64,000 nucleotides of DNA, taken from contig NZ_OY769915.1 of assembly GCF_963669205.1 (NCBI RefSeq), positions 3,322,001 through 3,386,000 on the forward strand, given 5' to 3'. The stretch is from an uncultured Roseibium sp. GTDB taxonomy: Bacteria > Pseudomonadota > Alphaproteobacteria > Rhizobiales > Stappiaceae. Of the stretch, positions 30,401 to 39,000 are shown piece by piece. The stretch's first letter is position 1; each line of letters opens with the position of its first letter. Position numbers and translations under genes: made by a program. The notes under the pieces were generated by a model. The model saw nothing but the letters and a program-made list of their open reading frames with translations. It was not told where the DNA came from and did not search any database.

Positions 30401-31122
30401 TGTTCCTGCGTACCGGCGAATACCACGACGGCCGTCTCGGCGAGATCTTCCTGGACATGAACAAGGAAGGCTCCGCACTGCGCGCCTTCATCAACAACTT
30501 CGCCATCTCCGTCTCGCTCGGCCTGCAGTACGGGGTGCCGCTCGAGGAATATGTCGACGCGTTCACCTTCACCAAGTTCGAGCCGGCCGGCATGGTCCAG
30601 GGCAACGACGCCATCAAGAACGCAACGTCGATCCTCGACTACGTGTTCCGTGAGCTCGCCGTGTCCTATCTCGGCCGTCACGACCTTGCCCACGTCCCGC
30701 CGGAAGTCTTCGGCACCACGGGCGAAGGCTCGTCCTCCGGAGAGGACCGCGGCCAGGGCGGACAGATCGTCTCCCACGGCCTCGTGCGCGGCCAGACCGA
30801 ACGCTTCCGCCTTGTTTCCAGCGCGGGAGAACCCGCCGGTGAAACCACCGAGGCGATCTCGGTCCAGACGGCCAATACGCCGGCGGCCCAGGTATCGGCT
30901 GTCGCAACGGCCTTTGCCCGCGGCACGGAAGCCGCGGCGGCCGTCGAAATCGGCACCACGGCCCCTGCCCCGCAGGTCGCCACGGCGGCCCAGCAGATCG
31001 CCCAGGCCCGCATGAAAGGCTATGAGGGCGAAAGCTGCGGCGAATGCGGCAACTTCACCATGGTCCGCAACGGCACTTGCCTGAAATGCGACACCTGCGG
31101 CGCGACCAGCGGCTGCAGCTGA
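27436..31122 (+). CDS. nrdJ: adenosylcobalamin-dependent (class II) ribonucleoside-diphosphate reductase
   Basis: A 1,228-residue enzyme that makes deoxyribonucleotides using B12 radical chemistry. It has the substrate loop KSGGTTRRAAKMV, the radical-site motif NPCSE at residues 474-478 with Cys476 as the thiyl cysteine, and the phosphate loop VIAPTGTIGLVMDCD. The C-terminus has a Cys-rich tail (CGECGNF, CLKCDTCG) that resembles a zinc-ribbon or redox-active tail. Its length matches the long alphaproteobacterial NrdJ type. An AGGGGA lies upstream of the ATG, and a terminator follows. Confidence 0.96.
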   Translation: MRIERRYTKEGQSPYADVEFRKATSEIRNPDGSIVFRLEDIQVPAQFSQVASDILAQKYFRKAGVPAKLKPVEENTVPSWLWRHEADEDAMGDLAEDERYGSEIDGRQVFDRLAGTWTYWGWKGGYFDQEADAQAFYDELRYMLATQKVAPNSPQWFNTGLHWAYGIDGPSQGHFYVDFQSGKLTKSKTAYEHPQPHACFIQSVQDDLVNDGGIMDLWVREARLFKYGSGTGSNFSFVRSEGERLSGGGKSSGLMSFLKIGDRAAGAIKSGGTTRRAAKMVVVDVDHPDIEEYVNWKVKEEQKVAALVTGSRICQKHLSAIMRACVNCEADNGDCFDPAKNPALKREIRAAKKMMVPENYIQRVIQFARQGFTKIEFPTYNTDWDSEAYLTVAGQNSNNSVRVTDGFLGAVADDGDWDLTARRTGETLKTIKAKELWEQIGYAAWASADPGLQYHTTINDWHTCLADGEIRASNPCSEYMFLDDTACNLASLNLMQFRNEDRSFAIDNYEHAVRLWTIVLEISVLMAQFPSKEIAELSYKFRTLGLGYANIGGLLMTSGISYDSDEGRALCGALTAVMTGVAYATSAEMAGELGSFPGYKKNAKHMLKVIRNHRRAAHGETTGYEGLNTPPVALDHANCPDKEIIERARKAWDRALELGEENGYRNAQSTVIAPTGTIGLVMDCDTTGIEPDFALVKFKKLAGGGYFKIINRAVPEALRVLGYSESEIGEIEAYAVGHGSIDQAPGINPASLSAKGFTEESLGKLKDGMKSAFDIKFVFNRWTLGDDQLKSLGVSDEQLEDTEFDLLTFLGYSKADVEAANTHVCGAMTLEGAPFLKEEHYPVFDCANPCGRIGKRFLSVESHIRMMAAAQPFISGAISKTINMPNDATVEDCKEAYMLSWKLALKANALYRDGSKLSQPLNAQLLADDEEEQDEAIEDIAAKPQAAKAEVVAERIVERIVERVVREQEKLPARRKGYTQKAKIGGHTVFLRTGEYHDGRLGEIFLDMNKEGSALRAFINNFAISVSLGLQYGVPLEEYVDAFTFTKFEPAGMVQGNDAIKNATSILDYVFRELAVSYLGRHDLAHVPPEVFGTTGEGSSSGEDRGQGGQIVSHGLVRGQTERFRLVSSAGEPAGETTEAISVQTANTPAAQVSAVATAFARGTEAAAAVEIGTTAPAPQVATAAQQIAQARMKGYEGESCGECGNFTMVRNGTCLKCDTCGATSGCS

Positions 31123-31205
31123 CGGTTCAGTCGGAAGACCGCTGTCCGTGACGGCATAGGATGGACTATTTAGGCCAATAAATGGCTCAAAGAGGCCCGA
31201 AAAGA

Positions 31206-31243
31206 AAAAACCCGCCCATCGGAGACGATCGGGCGGGTTTTCT
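31206..31243 (+). terminator. intrinsic terminator after nrdJ
   Basis: AAAACCCGCCCATCG pairs with CGATCGGGCGGGTTTT around GAGA, followed by a T-rich tail. It marks the end of the core-chromosome block. Confidence 0.88.
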
Positions 31244-31614
31244 ATATCGTGGGTGTTGATGTCTGTATTTGGGCCGTCATCAGACTGTCGGCTTATGTGC
31301 TCCGATCGCGATTACCTGACATTCAACGGCCCTGGTTGTGGTGACGATTCCGGCCCATTGCCGACATTCACCCGCTGAAACGCTCCTGTAGGCGTATTTC
31401 CGACAACGAAGGAAACAAGCCTCTCTCCGTTGTACCACCCCCCTTCCCGCAATCTTTCGCTTGGAAGGCAGCGGCTCGAGAAGCCGTGTTTTTACAGTCA
31501 TGGTTCTGTCTGCACGCATTAGGGCGCAAGACCCCTTGCGGGTTGCGGGCACGGTTCTGTCTGTGAAAAAGTAAGGTTGCCCGCCCCTGACTACGCGAGA
31601 AAAAGAACAAAATA

Positions 31615-31638
31615 GCCCACCTGAGAATTTAGGTGGGC
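31615..31638. repeat. perfect 8-bp stem-loop
   Basis: GCCCACCT and AGGTGGGC flank an eight-base GAGAATTT loop. No U-tract follows, so it could be a weak terminator or the trace of a mobile-element end. Confidence 0.45.
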
Positions 31639-31761
31639 CGAATATCAAATACATCAGGGATCGAAGCCGAATGGCCAAAACCGCAATCATGCCGGTTTGG
31701 TTCACGAGAGCCCGCCCGGATGCGCCTGAGGCGAAACACTCAATCAATACACACGTTTATA

Positions 31762-31791
31762 TTGTAAAAAACTACCAAAAGTTGCTATAGT
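31762..31791 (+). promoter_or_regulatory. candidate promoter of the AAA_13 operon
   Basis: TTGTAA and TATAGT are spaced 18 bp apart, 56 bp upstream of the ATG at 31847, inside an AT-rich stretch. This is a consensus-like match only. Confidence 0.35.
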
Positions 31792-31846
31792 TTCAACAAA
31801 TTTAGGCTTCAATTGCGAGCCGATTGATTTGATCACTCAGGACACC

Positions 31847-34147
31847 ATGCCAGACAAAATTGCCAATCTAAGAACTTTAAAAGGAATGGGAATCCTTGCT
31901 GATCGTGCTGCGCAATCACCAAGCCTGGATCTCAAGAAACTAAATCTAATTTACGGTTTCAATGGCTCAGGCAAAACCACTTTGTCCCGGCTGTTTGCTT
32001 CTTTGGAAAACGGAGAATTACACCCCGGCCTTCCAGCCGGCAGTTCGTTCGAAATATCAATGGAAGATGGCAGCCGTTTAGGTTGTCCATCCAATCCTGC
32101 GGGCCTGGAAAAACGCCTATTGGTATTCAATGGCGATTTCATCGAGCGCAACTTTCAATGGGCCCAAGGCAAAGCAAATCCTGTTTTCTTTATCGGTGCA
32201 GACCAGGCCGATGCCGCGAAAGCCTTGGCCACGCTCGAAGCTCAAATTCCACAATTGTCAGCAAACGTTACAGCAACAGAAAATTCTGCAAAACAAGCCG
32301 AAAAAGCCTTTGGTACTTTTAAGAAGGAGCGAGCGAAGAATGTTGCGCCGCGGCTGTATCAAGGGAGCCGAAAATACGAGGCACCACAACTGACAAAAGA
32401 CTACGAGAACTGGTGTTCCGACGAGATCACTATTCTCGACGACGACGCATTAAAGGCGGCGGAAGACACTCGCAGGCTTGCAGAACCAATGCCCAAGATT
32501 GACGAGGTGGTTTTTGACGCTTCGAATATCGGAAAAGCTTTTGAATTCATCCGAGAAATCTGCACCCAAGAGTTAAGCACAGTGGCACTCGAGGAAGTGC
32601 AGCAGCACCCGGATATGCTTTTGTGGCTTAAAACGGGCCATGAATATCATGACAACAACGAGCTAAATGACTGCCTGTTTTGCGGAAACAAGATTTCTTC
32701 CGAACGACTTTCAAATTTAAAGAACGCCCTTGATAATAAAATTGACGAATTCGTATCTCGCCTCACGAAAACAGCGGATCGACTACAAGCTGTTAGAACC
32801 GACTTAGATGGCGTTTACGAATTAGCGCCCTCTCTCGATGCGTTTCCGGCAAATTTGCAATCTGAGGTCAAGGAACGCAGAACAGCCTTAAAGTCGGCGC
32901 TTAAAGTTCCAAAAGACTACCTCAAAAAACTCAATGAGGCGCTGTCTTCGAAACAATCTCGCCCGGCAAGTCCTGCTGACATTTCTAAATTGCCTACACA
33001 AGCTGAAGTCGAGCAGGCCACCACACAAATTCAAGACACATTGGCGCGTTTGAACGAGATCATAGGCCAGCACAATCAGATCGTCACAAACTTTGAAAAA
33101 CACCGCGACGAAGCCGGAATTCTAATTCGAAAGCACTTTTTGGCGGAATGCAAAGGTGACTTCGCAGCACACGTTCAATCGGTAGAAAGCGCAAAAACAA
33201 CGCATGAAGCAGCGCAAACTGCGTTAACGCAAGCGAACGAACAGGCAGAAGAGCTGCGTCAGAAGATCAGAACGCATGGTCCAGCAGCCGACATTATCAA
33301 TAAACTTGTCGCATCCTATTTAGGCCACAACGAGCTAACGATCCTATCCGTTGATGAAGGTTATGAGCTTCAAAGATATGGACGGCCCATTGAGGGTATG
33401 CCGAGCGAAGGCGAGAAAACGGCGATTGCCATTTCTTACTTTTTGTCTCGACTTGAGTCAGAAGGCCGGAAGCTCAAAGACCTAATAGTTGTCATCGATG
33501 ACCCTATTTCCAGTCTTGATACCAAGGCGCTCAATTATGCCTGTTCACTAATCCGAAGCAGACTATCTAAAGCCTGTCAGCTCATTGTTTTGACCCACAA
33601 TCAACAATGCCTGAACGAATTTAGGAAAGCCTGGAAAAACAAGGCCAGAGCTTCGGGAGATGCTGAGCCCACAGCCAGCTTTTTGTTCATAGATACGGCA
33701 ATTCCAGAAGGACAGACTAAACGGGTTTCATCTCTCACCAAGATGTCGAAATTGCTCAGAGAGTATGACTCTGAGTATCATTTTCTTTTCCACTACGTTC
33801 TCAACTTTTCAAACGCAGCAGATAGCTATTCCGAACACAGCTATATGATGCCCAACGTATTGCGGCGCGTATTGGACATTTTCCTAGCGTTCAAGTGTCC
33901 TGGAAGCTCAGGGCTTTCTGGCAAAATCGAAGAAATTTGCCGTCACTATCCTGACTTGAACAAAGATCGCATGAATGCTCTGGAGCGCCTAGCGCAGGTT
34001 GAATCGCACTCCGACAATCTCGACGACCTAATTTCATTCTCTTCCATGACGCTTGAAGAAACAAAGGAGGCAACAACCGCCCTTTTGGAGATGATGGAGC
34101 ATGTCGACGAAAGGCACATAACCTCCCTTAAAAGAATTTGCCGATGA
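31847..34147 (+). CDS. AAA_13 (RloC/PrrC-like) ABC-type ATPase with CxxC coiled coil
   Basis: A 766-residue SMC-like ATPase. Walker A is GFNGSGKTT at residues 37-45. Long coiled-coil arms meet at CLFC near residues 275-278, like the zinc hook of RloC and Rad50. The ABC signature is MPSEGEKTAIAIS near 517, and Walker B is VVIDDPISSLD near 550, followed by the switch VLTHNQQ. The head resembles the AAA_13 family of anticodon nucleases PrrC and RloC. The C-terminal 170 residues contain His, Glu and Arg but no nuclease triad I could assign with confidence. It is the first gene of an operon; the next start overlaps its stop as ATGA. The in-frame TTG at 31829 was rejected. Confidence 0.82.
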   Translation: MPDKIANLRTLKGMGILADRAAQSPSLDLKKLNLIYGFNGSGKTTLSRLFASLENGELHPGLPAGSSFEISMEDGSRLGCPSNPAGLEKRLLVFNGDFIERNFQWAQGKANPVFFIGADQADAAKALATLEAQIPQLSANVTATENSAKQAEKAFGTFKKERAKNVAPRLYQGSRKYEAPQLTKDYENWCSDEITILDDDALKAAEDTRRLAEPMPKIDEVVFDASNIGKAFEFIREICTQELSTVALEEVQQHPDMLLWLKTGHEYHDNNELNDCLFCGNKISSERLSNLKNALDNKIDEFVSRLTKTADRLQAVRTDLDGVYELAPSLDAFPANLQSEVKERRTALKSALKVPKDYLKKLNEALSSKQSRPASPADISKLPTQAEVEQATTQIQDTLARLNEIIGQHNQIVTNFEKHRDEAGILIRKHFLAECKGDFAAHVQSVESAKTTHEAAQTALTQANEQAEELRQKIRTHGPAADIINKLVASYLGHNELTILSVDEGYELQRYGRPIEGMPSEGEKTAIAISYFLSRLESEGRKLKDLIVVIDDPISSLDTKALNYACSLIRSRLSKACQLIVLTHNQQCLNEFRKAWKNKARASGDAEPTASFLFIDTAIPEGQTKRVSSLTKMSKLLREYDSEYHFLFHYVLNFSNAADSYSEHSYMMPNVLRRVLDIFLAFKCPGSSGLSGKIEEICRHYPDLNKDRMNALERLAQVESHSDNLDDLISFSSMTLEETKEATTALLEMMEHVDERHITSLKRICR

Positions 34148-35004
34148 AAGACTCAAGCTCAAACACCAGTAATCATTTTATGCTGCCAAGTGACCTCAAT
34201 GCGCGACCAGCCGCTCCTGAGGATGTTTGGGATTGGCAGTCTTACTATACATGGAACTCTGAAATCTGGGACCTTCTGACACCTGTCATTACTGAAGAAG
34301 TTAAATCTACATTTCTCGCCGCCCCTCCAGAATACCTTGTGAGTGATGATCTGAGCTGGTTGGACGACATCGTCTTTGAAGTTGAAGATAGAGACATAAG
34401 CACAAAAACGTTTCTTGCTGAAGAGCTTAGAAAAAAATTTCGAGCATTTCGCGCTCTGCATGGAACAAAAGCAGAGAGCCCGAATATATTCTTTGAAACA
34501 GGTCTTATACCTCTAGATCCTGATCATATTCACGCCCGCGCGCGCAAAATATTCTTAAACGGAACTTTCCCAGAACTGTCAGACGCCTACTTGGAAGCAG
34601 CAATCAAGGCTGTTGGTGCGGGTACGCGCGCAGGACGCGTTTGGTTCGAAGGAAATGAAAGACTATTGGTAGAACATGCGGGCCATTACATGTTGTACGG
34701 AAGCGAATACCTCACTGCGATTGCGGCCAATATGAGAGGCACACGTGATTATAGGAGAGTTCTCAAGGAAATTGACCAGCCCGTGGTCCTCATCTGTGAT
34801 GTGCCATTAGATTTGATGTCTGATCATATGCTTGAAGAATTTTCTGGCAGCGCCCTCGAGATGGTTTTTCAGGAGCTGATGGATGGTGCAGAATTCTGCC
34901 CTGAGCGTATGCGGGGCGCAGCGTTTTGTATTCGTGAGGCTTTACCAGCGGAATGCGTCATTGGGTATTATCACCCGACTTTGCTCAAAGATCCGCTTAC
35001 CTAA
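34144..35004 (+). CDS. unrecognised protein, second gene of the AAA_13 operon
   Basis: A 286-residue soluble protein starting within the ATPase stop codon (ATGA overlap), so translational coupling is likely. I do not recognise the family. Distinct stretches are GAGTRAGRVWFEGNERLL, then HAGHYMLYGSEYL (about residues 180-195), and VVLICDVPLDLM near 220. The His-Tyr-rich middle could form an active site, but no catalytic motif is certain. Its position between an ATPase and a PIN-like protein suggests it is a partner, sensor or effector of the same system. Confidence 0.75.
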   Translation: MKDSSSNTSNHFMLPSDLNARPAAPEDVWDWQSYYTWNSEIWDLLTPVITEEVKSTFLAAPPEYLVSDDLSWLDDIVFEVEDRDISTKTFLAEELRKKFRAFRALHGTKAESPNIFFETGLIPLDPDHIHARARKIFLNGTFPELSDAYLEAAIKAVGAGTRAGRVWFEGNERLLVEHAGHYMLYGSEYLTAIAANMRGTRDYRRVLKEIDQPVVLICDVPLDLMSDHMLEEFSGSALEMVFQELMDGAEFCPERMRGAAFCIREALPAECVIGYYHPTLLKDPLT

Positions 35005-35033
35005 CAACCAAAGATGAAGGTAGGCACAGCAAC

Positions 35034-35978
35034 TTGAAAACTATTTATCTCGATCAAAATCAATGGGTTAGACTAGCAAAGGCGCGAGTAGACCCGGAAG
35101 CTGATGCGACTGCTACGTTAGTCAACACGCGATTGGAGAATGCGCTCAAAAACAATTCAGTATGCCTACCCCTTACCGCTGCCAACATCTACGAGACCTT
35201 TAAGATCAACGATCCGGCTAGACGCGAACACCTCGCATTTTTGCAAAGCGGCCTTAGCCAAGGAATGGTTTTTGTAAGTAGGCGCGAGCGTCTAACGAGA
35301 GAAATTGCGAATATCACCCGCGAAATCTGTGGCCTGTCTCCATTATCTGAAAGACCGCGGGATTGGTTTCTTTCAGATCTTTTCTTCGAAGCCTTCGCAA
35401 GCCGAAGTGATAAACGCATACCATTAAACCTAAGCGAACACTTAGTCAGCTTGATTAAAACTAATCCAGGCCTGTTTCTGTTCAATTTCTGGACGGAGGC
35501 GTCTTCTAATGAAAGAGTGCTAGCTGTTCAGAATTGGAGTCAAGGATCCGAAGAACTACGACTTCGATTGGAGAAGCGAAGGGCAAGTTTCAAAAATGAA
35601 TCCATCAATCTACGCAGACGAGCCTATAGCGCGGCGATCTTGATTGATGAAATCGAAGCAGTGTTGGAGATCGCTCGAGATCACGGCGCTCAATGGGAAA
35701 GCACCTCTGATTTGGGCGAAAAAAATGCGAAGAAGTTGGTACGAGAGGTGCCGATTTTTTACGTTGAGAGAGAACTTGCCCTGAGAATAGAAGAGCAGCC
35801 TCGCGCGCTGCACGAAAACGATTTCAGAGATATGGCAACATTTTGCGCAGTACTTCCGTATGCTGATGTCGTAATAGCAGAAAAACAGTTTGTAAATTTG
35901 TCGATACAGGCAGGCCTGGATAAGAAATATAGAACTTTGACATCGTCGAAGCTTGAAACACTGGTAGATCTAATTTGA
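35034..35978 (+). CDS. PIN-like nuclease domain protein
   Basis: A 314-residue protein that begins directly with a PIN-type first strand, TIYLDQNQWVRLAK, with Asp7 as the first acidic residue. Near the C-terminus, ENDFRDMATFCAVLPYADVV supplies further acidic residues at the expected end of a PIN-like fold. These proteins are usually metal-dependent ribonucleases. The TTG at 35034 was preferred because AAGGTAGG lies about 10 bp upstream and the domain starts there; the frame itself is open upstream into the previous gene. The middle (residues 100-250) is helical. Confidence 0.68.
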   Translation: MKTIYLDQNQWVRLAKARVDPEADATATLVNTRLENALKNNSVCLPLTAANIYETFKINDPARREHLAFLQSGLSQGMVFVSRRERLTREIANITREICGLSPLSERPRDWFLSDLFFEAFASRSDKRIPLNLSEHLVSLIKTNPGLFLFNFWTEASSNERVLAVQNWSQGSEELRLRLEKRRASFKNESINLRRRAYSAAILIDEIEAVLEIARDHGAQWESTSDLGEKNAKKLVREVPIFYVERELALRIEEQPRALHENDFRDMATFCAVLPYADVVIAEKQFVNLSIQAGLDKKYRTLTSSKLETLVDLI

Positions 35979-36025
35979 TCACTAACAAAACAGTCCTATT
36001 CTCTACAAATGATCAAAAAAACTAA

Positions 36026-39000
36026 TCAACCCCGTTTGGTTAGGTCTATACCTATGACTGTGACATCATCCACGCCGTGAAATTCGGTTGATATGTCTTG
36101 CCAATGAGATTGCAGGGCATCAACAAGTCCTTGGAAGTCTAAACGTTTCTCCGAACCTGATTTGTTCGGCACCTCCCAGTGTTTTTGCGCCCCACGGGTC
36201 ACAAGTAAAAAAATACCTCTATTTGAACGATGATCGCGAAGATAGTCACCACAAAGTTGGTTCTCCAGCCGCTCGAACAGCTTGTTACCAGACCAACCAT
36301 TATCGGCAAGCTTCAATTCGCACGGTACAGGACCATCGAATCCGACACCGTGGAAACGCAAATCCGGCCTTTTCGCGTCGGAAAGCTCTTCTTCCTGGGG
36401 TATTGAATACCGGCCACGCGCTTTCTCACGCAATTCACGACCAATGTAATTTCGCATATCCGTTTCGAGAGTAACGTTTTTAAGAATATCCGCGATGCTG
36501 CTGTCGCCATTCTCGATTTCATCTTTCAAGTCGTTTAGGCGCATAACAGCCAAATCGGCGAGTTCACTATGTGTAGAGGGTGTTCTTTCGAGCGTTTCAT
36601 GGAAATCCAAAACGTCCTGAACCTTCCAGGGACTAATATCGGCATCCTTTTCAGCTCTGGATTTTGCGAGATGCGCAAGCCAAGGTCGGGCCTGATTGTC
36701 CGGGTGAGATTTAGATATTTCTTCCAAAGCGAGATAAGCTTCTTTTCCCGGCGTCTCGTTTAGATGCGAAAAAAGAGCATTCCGTGCATCTTGAGCGCGG
36801 TCTCTAAGTTCTGGCGAGTAGACGCCTTTGCCCGCACGTTCAATATCATCTTCACGCCGAATATACTGATGCATTAGTAGGTAAAGTGACTTTAAGTGCT
36901 CAGGAAGCAGATATGCATTGCGAGACCCAACATCGTCGCGCCTCCTCTTACCTTGCAAGAACACAATAAAATTCATAGCAAAGTTTGTACGACTGTCAGA
37001 ATCAGGAATTTTGCTAAGTTTCGTTTCCAGGTCCTGGATCGCATTGAGTGGATCAACACCCACCCAAACCGCATACCAAAGCGCTAGGTTGTCGAGCTCA
37101 GTTACTTTTCTGCACTTTTCTACTGCCAATTCGCGCAAATCAACATCGGTGATTGAAGAACCCAGTACAATGGTCATTAGTTTTGTCAAATTTCCAATGT
37201 TGCTAGGCTCAAAGTCAATTAGTTCTTTTACTAAACTCGGCGCTATTTGATTCCATGACCATTGACCGCTCCAACTTACGTCATAGAGCATGTAGTTGGT
37301 CTCAACGTCGGGTTTTTCTATAGACAGTTCATATCTAATTTCTTGAAGCATGAAATCAGCCACCTGAGGAAGATAATTGGCTGCCAATTTAGAAAACCAA
37401 GGAGGAAAACCGTTAAGTTCAAAAGAGGCATATCGGCATGCAAGATCTATTTCTTCTTTATCAAACCCAGCGGGCCAATTGGCTGTTTCTTCAGCTTCGA
37501 TGCAAATGCCGGAAAGGCCAAAAATCGTTTGAAGCGTAGTCTGGTTAAGGGGCGCGCCTTCAGAGCGTATTTTGGGTTTGTGCTTGCGCCAGTAGGCGAC
37601 ACATCCATCACGAAATGCAATCGCTACGTCTTCGCCAAAATCAGCGCCTAAGCTCTTCCAGTCACTAACGGAATAGCTTGTAGTGCCGCCGTTCTTTTTC
37701 CGCATTTTTTCATGTAGGTAAGCTTGAGCGCTTGAAACCGAAGAAGGGTTATCAAACTTAGGGTCTCTCAGCTCGTCAATATGGCTGCTTAAGTATCCTT
37801 TGCTCTCTTCAAGCTCCTTTGTTCTTTTGCGCTCAATTGCTCTGTCTCGTCGCTGAAAGCCTGCCAGTCTCCGCCTATGTTTTTTGACTTCTTCGCTTGC
37901 CGCCGCCGGATTTAGATAGTTTTGAAGGCGCGAAGACAATTCAGCATCGCTAGAAACGAGTTTTTTTAGTTGCTCTCGCCAGTTACGTGGGCGGCCAGCG
38001 TACTTGTAAAGATTGAAAGCCAATGACAAAGCCATGAGGCGATTGTCCAGCTCTTCCTGATCGAACGACTGCTCCTTGAAATACTCGAAATCCTCTTCGT
38101 CAAATTTCCAAAAGGTGCGAAAGACATCGATTTGCCAAAGCTCTGAAACACGCTCCGCGCGCTTGTTTTCTCGGCGACTTCTTACCTGTTCAACCTCGTA
38201 CCAAAACAATGATCTGTTCAATTCGGGCCACACGCAGATCAATTCATCAAAATTGAATTTTTCGTCTCGAATGCCTCCAATGTCATATTCAGATGCGGCA
38301 GGGATTTTATGTAAGATTTCCAAAGCTGGAACACTCAAAGCGGCAGAATGCCGCGCAACAATTAGTCTTTTTACAGCTAAGGCTGCCGATCTTATTAGCC
38401 AGCCGAATTCTTGGGAAATTTCACAGAAGCGCCGCTCTACGATCGGTTTCAGATTCAGAATATCGTGAAATCCGGACACAATGTCGGGCAGCAATTCAAG
38501 ACTAGCGTCTGAAACAAATTCCTCGATCGCACTAGAAAGGTTATCGGCGCTAAAGCGCTCACCCCTTTTTGTTTTCACTATCGAAGATAGTAACCAACTA
38601 ATTGTCTTTGCCGAGGGGTGAGAATGTTGTACTAATTCGGCCAACCAATCACGATCTAACTCCTCTCCCTCCGACAAAAAAACGTCCCGTAAGTCGGCGC
38701 AGTCTTGTTCGGTACCCACAGCAAAAACCGCGCGAAATGCGGCAATTCTTGTATATGAATCGCAGTCCTTCCTAATTGCAAAAGACTGCGCTTCCGGAAG
38801 CAATTCAGATAATTCACCGAGCCAAATCATTCGCAGTAAAAATGGTGTTAGTTCGGTATTGTCATCGTATTTACTAAGCAGTGCTCGCAAGTCATCAACG
38901 AGATCTGTATTTGCAAATCTCTGTACGGCACTTCGATCTGCGGCAGAACGGCTCGATGATCCGCTTGCCAGCTGATCGCAAACATCGTGAAGTATCGTAC

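Larger units (their letters stand above)
31244..31846. other. boundary region between core chromosome and island
   Basis: About 600 bp without a supportable gene. It contains a perfect stem-loop at 31615-31638 and a repeated GGTTCTGTCTG (31504-31514 and 31553-31563). A 155-codon minus-strand frame spans most of it but has no recognisable domain. Composition becomes visibly more AT-rich toward the AAA ATPase gene. Confidence 0.4.

Noticed and set aside
31280..31747. A 155-codon minus-strand frame at the island boundary
   Set aside because: No domain, no ribosome binding site, and it runs through a perfect stem-loop; kept only as a note in the boundary region.
35962..36014. Possible terminator between the PIN-like gene and the STAND gene (TTTGATCA and TGATCAAA)
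   Set aside because: The arms are short, AT-rich and about 30 bases apart; too weak to call.
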